Positions 1 to 9,562 of a stretch of 64,000 nt of DNA are shown here, piece by piece (position 1 is the stretch's first letter; every line of letters starts with the position of its first letter). The stretch comes from Streptomyces sp. CNQ-509 (GTDB taxonomy: Bacteria; Actinomycetota; Actinomycetes; Streptomycetales; Streptomycetaceae). Where the stretch lies: contig NZ_CP011492.1 in the NCBI RefSeq assembly GCF_001011035.1, positions 5,749,001-5,813,000 of the forward strand. Direction: 5' to 3'. A model generated the notes under the pieces. It worked only from the letters and a program-made list of their open reading frames with translations, ran no database searches and was not told the origin of the DNA. The position numbers were made by a program, and so were the translations under genes.

Positions 1-67
1 GGATGGCCACGGCGGCCACGATGGCCGTGGCGCGTCTCAGCAGGCGACTGCCGGTGGGGGATCTCAA
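1..67 (-). CDS. N-terminus of a secreted protein, cut by the window edge
   Basis: Only the first 22 codons are present. Reading left from a TTG at 65–67 gives MRSPTGSRLLRRATAIVAAV, a basic stretch followed by a hydrophobic core, so it looks like the start of a Sec or Tat signal peptide. A GAGGGAG ribosome-binding site lies just upstream (about 72–78). The first four residues and the leader resemble those of the chitinase that follows, and two operator-like palindromes lie 125–160 bp upstream, so a second chitin-related exoenzyme is plausible. The mature protein is outside the window, so no function can be assigned. Confidence 0.6.
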   Translation of the reverse strand, partial: MRSPTGSRLLRRATAIVAAVAI

Positions 68-190
68 GGTGTGTCTCCCTCGTCGAGTGCCGTTCCGTCA
101 GGTGCGGGCGGCGCGTCCGCGCGTACGGCCGCCCGTCGTACATGAGCCGGGTACTTGTTCATGCCATGACACTCACTCGCCAGGGAGGTT

Positions 191-206
191 ATTGGTACAT
201 ACCAAT
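191..206. promoter_or_regulatory. Inverted repeat ATTGGTA-CA-TACCAAT
   Basis: Perfect 7-bp arms around a 2-bp spacer, in the gap between the chitinase stop and the truncated secreted gene. The TGGT-N4-ACCA core has the outline of GntR-family operators such as DasR dre sites and matches 9 of 12 core positions of TGGTCTAGACCA. It sits 10 bp from a better dre-like box. Confidence 0.4.
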
Positions 207-215
207 GCGGTCAAG

Positions 216-227
216 AGGTCTGGACCA
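216..227. promoter_or_regulatory. DasR dre-like box upstream of the truncated secreted gene
   Basis: On the minus strand the box reads TGGTCCAGACCT, which agrees with the published DasR core TGGTCTAGACCA at 10 of 12 positions. An identical 12-mer lies upstream of the chitinase gene at 1686–1697. DasR represses chitin and N-acetylglucosamine genes in Streptomyces. Control here is inferred from sequence only. Confidence 0.5.
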
Positions 228-274
228 AATGGAAGAAGCCCGGGTCGGTGGGGGCGACACCACCGTCCCGGGCT

Positions 275-294
275 CCGGCCGGCGCGGCGGCCGG
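275..294. terminator. Hairpin after the chitinase gene
   Basis: CCGGCCG and CGGCCGG arms with a 6-nt loop lie 11 bp past the chitinase stop. There is no T-run, which is usual for Streptomyces terminators. The stem is short and terminator function is tentative. Confidence 0.35.
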
Positions 295-304
295 CCGAAC
301 GGCC

Positions 305-1558
<1,254 letters not shown>

Positions 1559-1685
1559 GGGCGTGCTCCTCGAGCTAGGTCCGGATACGTGTGGGGGTGG
1601 GACCTGCGTCGCCCGGTGGGCATGTGAATGTCATGCTCACCGCAGTGAGGGGGGAGCGTAGGGAAGGTCTGCACCAATCGTCAAT

Positions 1686-1697
1686 AGGTCTGGACCA
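1686..1697. promoter_or_regulatory. DasR dre-like box upstream of the chitinase gene
   Basis: The minus strand reads TGGTCCAGACCT, 10 of 12 matches to the DasR core. It lies 128–139 bp upstream of the chitinase start, inside the otherwise empty 1559–1796 gap. The same 12-mer occurs at 216–227, also upstream of a secreted gene. Confidence 0.55.
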
Positions 1698-1796
1698 CGG
1701 GGAGTTTGCGCGGTCCGCCGCGACCGGTGCCGTACGGGCAGGTGGGAGTGGGTGTCAGTGGCGCGGTGCGCCGGGTGGTGCCGGTGGTGCGGGCTG

Positions 1797-2123
1797 TCAG
1801 TGGCGCGGGGCGTTCCGAGAGCGCTGCGGCCGGGTGCCGCGGCGGTCGCGCGCGTTCCAGCAGGCCGTGTGCCAGTGCCGGCGCAGGTCCGCGCCGCGGT
1901 GCTCGGGCCAGGCCACCACATGCGGCGTGCCGGGGCGGATCTCCTGGTCGCAGCCCGGGCAGCGGTAGCTCTTGTCGGTCGCGGAGCCGGCGACGCGGCG
2001 GACGAGGTACTCCTCGCCCCCGTAGTCCGCCGCGTCGGGCGTGCCGATGCGGCCGGCGAGGTCGTCGTCCGCGGACGGACGGGCGGCGCCGCGGGAGCGC
2101 GGCTTGTTCCGGCGGGGGGACAC
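1797..2123 (-). CDS. Small zinc-binding conserved protein of Streptomyces
   Basis: About 108 residues from a GTG at 2123 with GAGGTGCC upstream. The N-terminal third is basic and Arg/Pro-rich. The centre holds a YRCPGCDQEI segment followed by conserved His residues and an HWHTACW motif, so Cys and His are spaced as in a treble-clef or zinc-ribbon site. The tail is again Arg-rich. I recognise it as a conserved actinobacterial protein often labelled 'ATP/GTP-binding', but I see no P-loop to support that label. Function unknown; nucleic-acid binding would fit the charge. The gene stands alone between the chitinase promoter and the divergent oxidoreductase. Confidence 0.72.
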   Translation of the reverse strand: MSPRRNKPRSRGAARPSADDDLAGRIGTPDAADYGGEEYLVRRVAGSATDKSYRCPGCDQEIRPGTPHVVAWPEHRGADLRRHWHTACWNARDRRGTRPQRSRNAPRH

Positions 2124-2320
2124 GTCGGCACCTCGGAAGATCGTCGTGAAGGAGATCCCTACCAGGGTAAGGGCGCGAAGTCCAGCCCTGGGCACAAAGA
2201 ATGACGATTCACCCCTCGATCGCCAACAATGAAGACGACTTCGGGGTTGCCCCCGTCGCCGCAGGTGACGGGCCGCCGGTACCCCGCGCACGACAGCGCC
2301 ATCGGTACACAGGGGGCAGG

Positions 2321-3352
2321 ATGCACATCGGCTCGTTCGTGCTCGGCGCCCAGTTCCCCGGCCAGGGACAGGGCGACGCCCTGCACCGCGCCGTGCGGAC
2401 GGGCGTCGCGGCGGAGGAGGCGGGTCTCGACTCCGTCTGGCTCGCCGAGCACCACTTCATCCCGTACGGCACCTGCCCCTCGGCCGTCACCCTCGCCGCG
2501 CTGCTCCTCGGCCGCACCAGCCGTATCAGCGTCGGCACCGCCGTCAGCGTGCTGCCCACCCAGCACCCCGTCGCCCTCGGCGAGCAGGCCGCGCTGCTGC
2601 ACCATGCCGCGCAGGGGCGCTTCGTCCTCGGCGTCGGGCGCGGCGGGCCGTGGGTGGACCTGGAGGTCTTCGGCACCGGGCTGGCGGCGTACGAGAGCGA
2701 CTTCCCCGAGTCGCTGGACCTGCTGCTGCGCTGGCTGCGCGAACCGCGGGTCGGGGCCGGCGGCGACCGCTACGCGTTCCGCGAGGTCGCCGTCGTGCCC
2801 CGGCCGGCGGAGGCGCTGCACGGCGCGGGGGACGTACCGGTGCTCGTCGCCTGCACCTCGCCCGGCACCGTCCGGCTCGCCGCGGGCCGCGGGCTGCCGA
2901 TGCTGCTCGGGATGCACTGCGGCGACGAGGAGAAGGCGGAGATGGTGCGGCTGTGGCGGCGCACCGCGCGGGAGGCCGGGATGAGCCCGGAGGCGATCGA
3001 CGCGGCGGGCCACGTCTCGGCCGGCGTCGCCCAGGTCGACGACACCCCCGAGGACGCGGCGAAGCTGCTGCGCACGGCCCTGCCGGGGGCCTTCCGCAGC
3101 GGCGTGGGGGCGATGGAGACGGTGGACGGCAGAAGGCGCCCGATGCGCGATCCGGAGGCGTACACGGAACTGCTGTGCGCGCTGCACCCGGTGGGCCCGC
3201 CACGGCTCTGCGCCGACCGGCTGGCGGCGACCGCGGAACGTACCGGCATCACGCGCTTCGCGCTGCTCGTCGAGGGTTCGGGGGAGCTGGGCGCCACCGA
3301 GCGGAACGTACGGCGTATCGGTGCGGAGGTGCTGCCGCTCCTCGCTCGCTGA
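2321..3352 (+). CDS. LLM-class (luciferase-like) flavin-dependent oxidoreductase
   Basis: A 343-residue single-domain protein of the bacterial luciferase-like monooxygenase fold. It starts with the family's first strand (MHIGSF), has the VWLAEHHF motif at about residues 40–50, the VSVLPTQHPV turn, and the GVGRGG flavin-phosphate loop near 105. These enzymes use reduced FMN or F420 on diverse substrates; the substrate here cannot be told. The ATG at 2321 is preceded by AGGGGGCAGG and starts at the conserved first strand, whereas the longer upstream reading has no homology. It is monocistronic and followed by a convergent gene. Confidence 0.85.
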   Translation: MHIGSFVLGAQFPGQGQGDALHRAVRTGVAAEEAGLDSVWLAEHHFIPYGTCPSAVTLAALLLGRTSRISVGTAVSVLPTQHPVALGEQAALLHHAAQGRFVLGVGRGGPWVDLEVFGTGLAAYESDFPESLDLLLRWLREPRVGAGGDRYAFREVAVVPRPAEALHGAGDVPVLVACTSPGTVRLAAGRGLPMLLGMHCGDEEKAEMVRLWRRTAREAGMSPEAIDAAGHVSAGVAQVDDTPEDAAKLLRTALPGAFRSGVGAMETVDGRRRPMRDPEAYTELLCALHPVGPPRLCADRLAATAERTGITRFALLVEGSGELGATERNVRRIGAEVLPLLAR

Positions 3353-3415
3353 CCGGTGGGGCGGCGCGAGCGGACGGCGTGGGGAGCGGCAGCGCGGGGG
3401 GTGTCCTGGGGCCCG

Positions 3416-3808
3416 TCAGCAGTCACGCAGCTCCGGTGACTGGTTGAGCAACTGCGCCCGCACGGAGGTGAAGCGGGTCAGGGGCTCCTCTGCCGAGGCT
3501 TCCAGGGGGAAGACCGCCACGCGATGACAGTTCTGGAAAGCGAGCCGGACGCCGAAGTGGCGCTCCAGCGCCCCCCGTATCGCATTGCTGGCGAGCGCGC
3601 GCAGGAGCTGGCCGCGGGCGTGCTCGTCCGGGGGCGGTACCTGGTTGTCGGCGAAGTTTCCGCCGTCGACCTTGAGTTGTGCCACCAGGGAACTGATCAT
3701 GTCCCAGGCATAGGGGAGCGAGGTCCGGACGCAGTCGACAAACTCGCGTTCGTCGACCTCGCCCCGCTCAGCTTGATCGAGCAGAGCAGGTGGGACGTCC
3801 AGCGACAT
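3416..3808 (-). CDS. Conserved hypothetical protein, SCO5389-like
   Basis: A 130-residue soluble acidic protein with no signal peptide or membrane segment. The N-terminus is predicted helical and residues 75–130 contain a conserved-looking RHFGVRLAF and HRVAVFPLE stretch. I recognise it as the protein normally encoded divergently from nucS in Streptomyces (SCO5389 family, from memory); function is unknown. The ATG at 3808 has GAGGAGAA upstream. The 217-bp gap to nucS should carry both promoters. The conserved pairing hints at a link with genome maintenance, but nothing in the sequence demonstrates it. Confidence 0.78.
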   Translation of the reverse strand: MSLDVPPALLDQAERGEVDEREFVDCVRTSLPYAWDMISSLVAQLKVDGGNFADNQVPPPDEHARGQLLRALASNAIRGALERHFGVRLAFQNCHRVAVFPLEASAEEPLTRFTSVRAQLLNQSPELRDC

Positions 3809-4025
3809 GGATTCTCCTCTCGCAGCCCCGCGGGGTTCGGGCGGGGCCTGACCGGACAGATAAGGCGATCACCACTCTCGGTGTCCATATGGCGACCGCC
3901 TGCTTCCACCGTAGGGCGGAGGATGCCGCTCCACCACAAGAACGCGTACACAACTGGCCATTGCCGAAAGGTGCATCAGGGGTCAGATCGCTGGGTGCGC
4001 CGGGAGTCGAGTAGCGTGGTGCGCC

Positions 4026-4697
4026 ATGCGCCTCGTCATCGCCCGCTGCTCCGTCGACTACGCCGGGCGGCTCACCGCCCACCTCGCCTCCGCGCCCCGG
4101 CTGATCCTGGTCAAAGCCGACGGCAGTGTCTCGGTCCATGCCGACGACCGTGCGTACAAGCCCCTCAACTGGATGTCACCGCCGTGCACTCTGAAAGAAG
4201 GTGAACAGGACGGTGTCGCCGTGTGGACGGTCGAGAACAAGGCAGGCGAAAAACTGATCATTACGATCGAGGAGTTGCTCCACGACTCGTCCCACGAGCT
4301 GGGCGTCGACCCGGGCCTGGTCAAGGACGGGGTGGAGGCGCACCTCCAGGAACTGCTCGCGGACCGCATGGAGGCACTGGGCGAGGGCTGGACCCTCATC
4401 CGGCGCGAGTACCCCACGGCGATCGGCCCCGTGGACATCCTGGGCCGCGACGAGAAGGGGACGACCGTCGCGGTGGAGATCAAGCGCCGCGGCGAGATCG
4501 ACGGGGTGGAGCAACTCACCCGCTATCTGGACCTGCTCAACCGCGACCCGCTGCTGGCGCCGGTGCGGGGGGTGTTCGCGGCGCAGGAGATCAAGCCGCA
4601 GGCGCGGGTGCTGGCGGCGGACCGCGGGATCGAGTGCGCGGTGCTGGACTACGACGCGCTGCGCGGCACGGACGACGGCAAGCTGAAGCTCTTCTGA
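4026..4697 (+). CDS. nucS: Endonuclease NucS/EndoMS, non-canonical mismatch repair
   Basis: A 223-residue NucS-family nuclease. In actinobacteria lacking MutS/MutL it cleaves both strands at mismatches and keeps the mutation rate low. The N-terminal β-rich dimerisation and DNA-binding domain spans about 1–110. The C-terminal RecB-like nuclease domain carries GPVDILGRD near 138–146 and VEIKRRG near 156–162, the metal-binding and catalytic Asp, Glu and Lys. The last residues, KLKLF, fit the C-terminal sliding-clamp-binding motif of the family. The ATG at 4026 begins the conserved MRLVIARCSVDY sequence. Length is normal and a strong hairpin follows. Confidence 0.96.
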   Translation: MRLVIARCSVDYAGRLTAHLASAPRLILVKADGSVSVHADDRAYKPLNWMSPPCTLKEGEQDGVAVWTVENKAGEKLIITIEELLHDSSHELGVDPGLVKDGVEAHLQELLADRMEALGEGWTLIRREYPTAIGPVDILGRDEKGTTVAVEIKRRGEIDGVEQLTRYLDLLNRDPLLAPVRGVFAAQEIKPQARVLAADRGIECAVLDYDALRGTDDGKLKLF

Positions 4698-4722
4698 CGC
4701 GGGCGCCCGCCGCGCCCGCCGG

Positions 4723-4757
4723 CGGCCCCGTACGGCTTCGCGGGCGGTACGGGGCCG
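4723..4757. terminator. Bidirectional terminator between nucS and the ATPase gene
   Basis: Perfect 11-bp arms CGGCCCCGTAC and GTACGGGGCCG with a 13-nt loop, in the convergent gap 26 bp after the nucS stop and about 50 bp before the stop of the facing gene. Confidence 0.75.
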
Positions 4758-4809
4758 TTGGCGTACCGGACCCGCCGGGCTGCGGGCGTACGGGGCCGTC
4801 GTGGGGGTG

Positions 4810-7566
4810 TCAGGCCGTCTTGCCGGGCGGGGCGCCGGCCGCTTCGCCGGAGGCCGCCGAGTCGGTGCCGGTGGTGGTGCCGCCCTGGGGCGTCGTGCCG
4901 CCGTCGTCCGTCGTCGTGCCGCCGTCGTCCGTGGTCCCGCCGTCGTCGGTCGTTCCGCCGTTGTCCGTCGTGCCCCCGTCGTCGGTCGTCGTCCCGCCGT
5001 CGTCGGTGGTGCCCCCGTCGTCGGTCGTGCCGCCGTCCTGGGCCGTACCGCCGTCGGTCGTCGTGCCGCCGTTCTGCGTGCCGCCGGCGCCGCCCGTGTC
5101 CGTACCGCCGCCGTTCGACGAACCGCCCTTCGAGGACCCGCCGTCCGACGACGAGCCGCTGTCCGACGGCGTGCCCGGCGAACTGCTCGACGGGCTCTGC
5201 GGCGGCGCGCTGCTCGTCTCGTCGCCCGGGTCCGTCCACGCCTCCGACGGCTCCGGAGCCGATGACTCCGGCGACGGCGGCGCCGACTCCGAGGACGGGC
5301 CGCGGGACGGCTCCTCGGTGGGCAGCCCGTCGTCGTCCGCGGCGGCCGAGCGCTCCACCTCGACCCGGTCGGCGGGCGGGTCGTCGCCGCCCGCCATCCC
5401 CAGGGTGACCACCGTGCCGAGCACCGCGACGAGCAGCGCACCCGCGCCCGCCGCGATCAGGTTGCGCTTGGACGCGGACGCCGCCTCGGCGCCGGGCCCG
5501 CGGACCGTGGGCGTCACGGTCGTCTCCGTACCCCCGGAGGACGGGGAGATGAGCGCGGTGGGCCGCTCGGCGCCCGCGCCCGGCTCGTCGAACGCCGCCG
5601 CCCCCTCCGGTACGGGGCCGGTGCCGGCCGGCACCACCGGCAGCGCCGCCGTCACGGCCTCGCTGCCGGCGCCGTCCGTGACCAGCGCGAGCGCCCGCCT
5701 GCTGGCGATCTCGCCGCCGCGGTCGGAGATCGCCCCGCGCAGCGCGAGCGCCGCCTCCAACTCGGCCCGCGCCCGGGCGGTGTTGCCCGTGCAGAGCGCC
5801 AGCACGCCCAGCTCGTGGTGGAAGTACGCCTCCGCCGCGACCTCGCCCGCGCGCCGGGCGGCCTCCTGCCCGTACCGCAGCGCCCGCTCCCAGGCGCTCC
5901 AGCGCAGCGCCGCGGCGAACGCGGGTGCGGCGGCGCGTGCGAGCAGCACCGCGGTGGAGGCGGTGGCACCCTCCCGGTCGGCGACGAGGCCGCCGAGCGC
6001 GGCGAGGATGGCGTCCGCGTCGTCGGCGACCGTCTCGGGGGTCACCGAGCGGTGCGCGGACCACCAGGCGTAGTGCTGCGCGGCGGTGAGCGCCGGGTCC
6101 TGGCCGCCCTCGGCGGGCCGGTCGTAGCCCGCGGCGGTCAACTGGGCGGAGACGCCCGCGGCCAGCCGGTAGCGGCCGAGGCCGCCGGAGACCAGACCGC
6201 AGCCGGCGAGTTCGGCGAGCGCGGTGTCGGCCAGCGCCTCGCCGGCGAGCGCGGGCAACTGCGCGTGGTGCGGGAAGACGCCGCCCAGCGCCACGGCGAA
6301 GCGCAGCGCGGTACGGGCCGCGTCGCTGAGCCGCGACGCCAGCAGCGCGGCCGGCGCGGCGCTCTCGGCCAGCGTCGGCAGCGGCTCGCCCGCGCCCGGA
6401 CCGGCGAGCCGCAGCACCGCGCCGGCCTGGACGAACCGCAGCGGCAGCCCCTCGGACTCGAACCACAGGTCCGCCGCCCAGGTGCGCTCCTCGTCACCGA
6501 GCGGCAGCCGCCCGGCGCGCTCCAGCAACTGCATGCAGGTGGCCCGGCCGAGGCCCGGCAGCGCGACCTCTTCGAGGTACGAGGCGGCCGTCGGGCCGGT
6601 CACGTCGGGGGTGACGGCGATCAGGTACGCGCACTCGGGGGTGGCGTCCAGCAGCTCTTCGAGCGCGGTGCCGCCGAACTCGGCGTCGTCGAGCACCACG
6701 ACCGCGCCGATCTGCGGCAGCAGCTCGGCCAGTTGGCCGGGGCCGGGCCGCCGGCCGGTCAGCTCGTAGACGGCGGCGCAGAGTTCGTACCGCAGATCGG
6801 TGGGGGTGCGGCCGCGGCCGTTCAGCCGGATGACGCCGTCCGGCGCCAGCTCGGCGCAGTCGGCGGCGACGGCCTCGAGCAGCACGGTGCGGCCGGAGCC
6901 CGGGGGACTGGTGAGGCGGACGGACCGGCCGCGGGAGAGCAGGCGCACCAGCCGCTCGCGGATCTCGTCGCGCTCCAGCAGCGGCAGTTGCGGCCCCGCG
7001 GGGCCCGGCGGCGGCGACGGCGGCCGGCGGTGCGCGGCGCGCTCCTCCGGGGTCATCCGGCGCGGCGGCCCCGGGCGCTCCGCAGGAGGGCACAGCTCGG
7101 CGTGGGTGCCGTCGACGGGGTTGACCGTGAGCCGGTACTCGCCCGCGATGACACGGGCCGTACGGGCCGGTCCCGGGCGGGCGCCGGCGGCGGGGGTGAG
7201 GCCGTCGCCCGGCCGCCCGCGCCCGGCGGCCCTGCCGCCGGAGCCGGGGTGCGGGCCGGGGAAGGAGCCGGGGGCGGAGCCGGCGGGCGGGCCGTCCGGC
7301 CCGGCCGCCGCGTCGGGTTCCCCGACGTAGGGGCGGAGCGCCTCGTCGGCGTACGGCCGCACCGGCTCCTCGCCGGGGAACGCCCCCGTGCCGTCGTCCC
7401 CGAACCCGCCCGCGCCGCGGTCGTCTTCCGGGTACATGGCCCCCGGTTCTTCCGGATCGGGGTGCGTGTGCGCCGGCTCGCCGGGGTACGAACCCGGGGA
7501 AGCGCCCGCGGGCGGAGATATGCCCTCGGGTGTGTCGTCCTGTCCATGGCCCGTGTTCGGGTCCAT
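4810..7566 (-). CDS. Large membrane-anchored NTPase with Thr/Asp/Gly repeat tail
   Basis: A 918-residue protein. Residues 1–190 are Pro/Gly-rich and disordered. An AAA/STAND-like NTPase domain begins near 195, with a P-loop at about 220–228 reading PPGSGRT (Arg where Lys is usual) and a Walker B VVVLDDAE at 289–296. Helical, TPR-like repeats follow to about 640. One membrane helix lies near 703–724, so the NTPase faces the cytosol and the last ~190 residues are extracellular. That tail is acidic and Ser/Pro-rich and ends in about ten GGTTDD-type repeats. Position matches an 'ATP/GTP-binding protein' beside nucS in S. coelicolor (memory). Role unknown; it resembles regulatory ATPases but lacks a DNA-binding domain. 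The ATG at 7566 is the first in frame. Confidence 0.82.
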   Translation of the reverse strand: MDPNTGHGQDDTPEGISPPAGASPGSYPGEPAHTHPDPEEPGAMYPEDDRGAGGFGDDGTGAFPGEEPVRPYADEALRPYVGEPDAAAGPDGPPAGSAPGSFPGPHPGSGGRAAGRGRPGDGLTPAAGARPGPARTARVIAGEYRLTVNPVDGTHAELCPPAERPGPPRRMTPEERAAHRRPPSPPPGPAGPQLPLLERDEIRERLVRLLSRGRSVRLTSPPGSGRTVLLEAVAADCAELAPDGVIRLNGRGRTPTDLRYELCAAVYELTGRRPGPGQLAELLPQIGAVVVLDDAEFGGTALEELLDATPECAYLIAVTPDVTGPTAASYLEEVALPGLGRATCMQLLERAGRLPLGDEERTWAADLWFESEGLPLRFVQAGAVLRLAGPGAGEPLPTLAESAAPAALLASRLSDAARTALRFAVALGGVFPHHAQLPALAGEALADTALAELAGCGLVSGGLGRYRLAAGVSAQLTAAGYDRPAEGGQDPALTAAQHYAWWSAHRSVTPETVADDADAILAALGGLVADREGATASTAVLLARAAAPAFAAALRWSAWERALRYGQEAARRAGEVAAEAYFHHELGVLALCTGNTARARAELEAALALRGAISDRGGEIASRRALALVTDGAGSEAVTAALPVVPAGTGPVPEGAAAFDEPGAGAERPTALISPSSGGTETTVTPTVRGPGAEAASASKRNLIAAGAGALLVAVLGTVVTLGMAGGDDPPADRVEVERSAAADDDGLPTEEPSRGPSSESAPPSPESSAPEPSEAWTDPGDETSSAPPQSPSSSSPGTPSDSGSSSDGGSSKGGSSNGGGTDTGGAGGTQNGGTTTDGGTAQDGGTTDDGGTTDDGGTTTDDGGTTDNGGTTDDGGTTDDGGTTTDDGGTTPQGGTTTGTDSAASGEAAGAPPGKTA
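4885..5085. repeat. Tandem repeat encoding (G)GTTDDG units
   Basis: Near-tandem 18–21-bp units (plus-strand core ccgccgtcgtccgtcgt) encode roughly ten GGTTDDG, GGTTTDDG or GGTTDNG motifs at the C-terminus of the membrane NTPase. Units differ by whole codons, as expected for slippage in an extracellular low-complexity tail. Confidence 0.85.
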
Positions 7567-7675
7567 CGCGAAGCCCCCTGCCCGCCGTCCTGCGCCGTGC
7601 CGCTCCCCGGCCCGGAAACCCTATGACCTCCGCCGGGCGATCTCCGAGGGGGGACGGCCCGACGACGCCGTTTGT

Positions 7676-8101
7676 TCACTGAATCGTGAGGATGCGGTGG
7701 AGTCGCGTGGCCACCAGCAGCCGCTGCATCTGCGGGGGCACCCCGCGCAGCACGAGCCGGCGATCGGCCCGTCCCGCCCTGCGGTGTGCCCCCATGATGA
7801 CACCGAGCCCGGTGGCGTCCCAGGAGTCCAGGTCGGTGAGGTCGAGGACCAGGTCGCCGCGGCCCTCGTCGACGGCGCGGTGGAGGGCGACCCGGGCGTC
7901 GGCCGCGCTGCGCACGTCGAGGCAGCCCCCGACGGTCAGTTCCGCGCAGTCCCCTTTGATGTACGCGGGCGCCCCTGCGCCCGTGCCGTCCGGGGCGCCG
8001 TCCCGGACGGGGCGGCGGGCGGTCCTGCGTGCGGGGCCCGCACGATGGCGGGCCGGGTGGTGGTAGGGCGGGGCGCTGTCGCGGCCCTCCGCCTCAAACA
8101 T
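7676..8101 (-). CDS. STAS-domain anti-sigma factor antagonist-like protein
   Basis: A 141-residue protein with a disordered, Arg-rich N-terminus of about 45 residues and a STAS domain from about 50 to 141. The domain shows the AELTVGGCLDV strand, LVLDLTDLDSWDATGLGVI at 84–102 and a C-terminal helix. In partner-switching systems such proteins bind anti-sigma kinases and are controlled by phosphorylation of the Ser in a D-S-S/T-G motif. Here it reads D95-A96-T97-G98, so only a Thr is available. The ATG at 8101 has GGGGAG upstream. No anti-sigma gene is adjacent; the 200-bp gap to the next gene should hold its promoter. Confidence 0.85.
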   Translation of the reverse strand: MFEAEGRDSAPPYHHPARHRAGPARRTARRPVRDGAPDGTGAGAPAYIKGDCAELTVGGCLDVRSAADARVALHRAVDEGRGDLVLDLTDLDSWDATGLGVIMGAHRRAGRADRRLVLRGVPPQMQRLLVATRLHRILTIQ

Positions 8102-8302
8102 GTGCGCTCCCCGTCTGCGGGTTCTCGTTGTGGTGATGCGTCGTGATGCCGAGTCCGTGCCGGCTCCTCTATGGATATGACTGTCCCGGACGGTGCCGGG
8201 TTGCCGTCTGTACGGGTATCCGTACCGATTTCACCCCTGCGGGGGACGCCGGTACCTACCCACGGCCGCACCGGGCGGCCGTGGGCGGCGGACGGCCCGG
8301 GG

Positions 8303-9157
8303 TCAGTGCTCGTAGAAGCCGCGGCCGCTCTTGCGGCCGATGTCGCCGGCGTCGACCATGCGGCGCATCAGCTCCGGCGGCGCGAACTTCTCGTCCTGGG
8401 TCTCGGTGTAGATGTTCTCGGCGGCGTGCAGCAGGATGTCGACGCCGGTCAGGTCGGCGGTGGCGAGCGGGCCCATGGCGTGGCCGAAGCCGAGCCGGCA
8501 GGCGACGTCGATGTCCTCCGCGGTGGCGACACCCGACTCGTAGAGCTTGACGGCCTCGACGACGAGCGCGGTGATCAGCCGCGTGGTCACGAAGCCGGCC
8601 ACGTCGCGGTTGGCGACGATGCAGGTCTTGCCGGTGGATTCGGCGAAGGCCCGGGCGCGGGCGAGGGTGTCGTCGCTGGTCTTCAGGCCCCGTACCAGCT
8701 CGCAGAGCCCCATCATGGGGACCGGAGAGAAGAAGTGCGTGCCGACGACGCGTTCGGGGCGGGCGGTCACCGCCGCGATCTTGGTGAGGGGGATCGCGGA
8801 GGTGTTGGAGGCGAGCACCGCGTCGTCGCGTACCAGGCCGTCGAGCGTGCGGAAGATGTCCTGCTTGACGTCGAGCCGTTCGAAGACCGCCTCGACCACG
8901 ATGTCCGCGTCGGCGGCGGCGTCGAGGTCGGTGGTCGTGGTGATCCGGGCGAGCGCCTCCTCGGCGGTGGCCGCGTCCAGCTTGCCCTTCGCGACGAACT
9001 TCTCGTACGAGCCCTTGATGCCGTCGGTGCCGCGCGCCAGCGCCTCGTCGGTGAGGTCGCGCAGCACGACGTGCCAGCCGGCCTGGGCGGCGACCTGGGC
9101 GATACCGGACCCCATGAGTCCGGCTCCGACGACGGCGAGCTTTCCGGCGGATTCCAC
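8303..9157 (-). CDS. 3-hydroxybutyryl-CoA dehydrogenase
   Basis: A 284-residue NAD(P)-dependent dehydrogenase interconverting 3-hydroxyacyl-CoA and acetoacetyl-CoA, cytosolic. An N-terminal Rossmann fold begins KLAVVGAGLMGSGIA (GxGxxG). The 3HCDH catalytic elements SNTSAI, VGTHFFSPVPMM and NRDVAGFV follow, and the C-terminal dimerisation domain ends DIGRKSGRGFYEH, the family terminus. GTG 9157 is preferred over the ORF maximum at 9250 because GAGGG lies 8 bp upstream and the Rossmann strand starts directly after. With the thiolase at 22.4 kb it could serve butyryl-CoA or storage-polymer metabolism, upstream of the mutase at 37.6 kb. Confidence 0.95.
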   Translation of the reverse strand: MESAGKLAVVGAGLMGSGIAQVAAQAGWHVVLRDLTDEALARGTDGIKGSYEKFVAKGKLDAATAEEALARITTTTDLDAAADADIVVEAVFERLDVKQDIFRTLDGLVRDDAVLASNTSAIPLTKIAAVTARPERVVGTHFFSPVPMMGLCELVRGLKTSDDTLARARAFAESTGKTCIVANRDVAGFVTTRLITALVVEAVKLYESGVATAEDIDVACRLGFGHAMGPLATADLTGVDILLHAAENIYTETQDEKFAPPELMRRMVDAGDIGRKSGRGFYEH

Positions 9158-9282
9158 GGTGGTTCCCTCGCTATACGGCTCGTTCACGTGCTCTGAAGCG
9201 GACACTAGCGCTCCTGGCCCGTTCGCGGAGCGCTTAGAGATGCGCGTCACGTCTCAGATGACGGACATCACACGTGCGGGGC

Positions 9283-9513
9283 TCAGTCTCCCGTCCTGCG
9301 TGCGTAGTTGAGCACCTTTTCGCCCAACAGCTCCTTCATCTCGTCCAGCAGGCCGAGCGCGTCGCGCGAGACGGCCGCCGGGTCGCGGCCGGCGGTCATC
9401 TCGCGGCGGATGAGGGCATGGAGCGTGTTGTCGGCCCAGGAGAGCTGACCGGCGATCAGCTCGGGGAGCGGGTCGTCCGCGTCGCGCCTCCGGGGCGGTG
9501 ACGCTGGGCACAC
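9283..9513 (-). CDS. Small conserved helical protein of unknown function
   Basis: About 76 residues from a GTG at 9511–9513; an alternative longer start at 9576 overlaps the divergent gene. The C-terminal half is strongly helical and hydrophilic (LLDEMKELLGEKVLNYARR), while the first 12 residues are basic. No family is recognised; I believe it occurs beside the cobalamin adenosyltransferase gene in other streptomycetes, which supports it being real. Spacing to the divergent gene is about 50 bp. Start uncertain, since only a weak GGAG precedes the GTG. Confidence 0.55.
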   Translation of the reverse strand: MCPASPPRRRDADDPLPELIAGQLSWADNTLHALIRREMTAGRDPAAVSRDALGLLDEMKELLGEKVLNYARRTGD

Positions 9514-9562
9514 GCGGGTTCCGCTCCGCCGGGGCGCAGGGCCGCGGGCATACGCTGGGCGC

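Noticed and set aside
4885..5085. Possible CRISPR-like array
   Set aside because: The repeats are codon-phase units within a coding tail, with no spacers.
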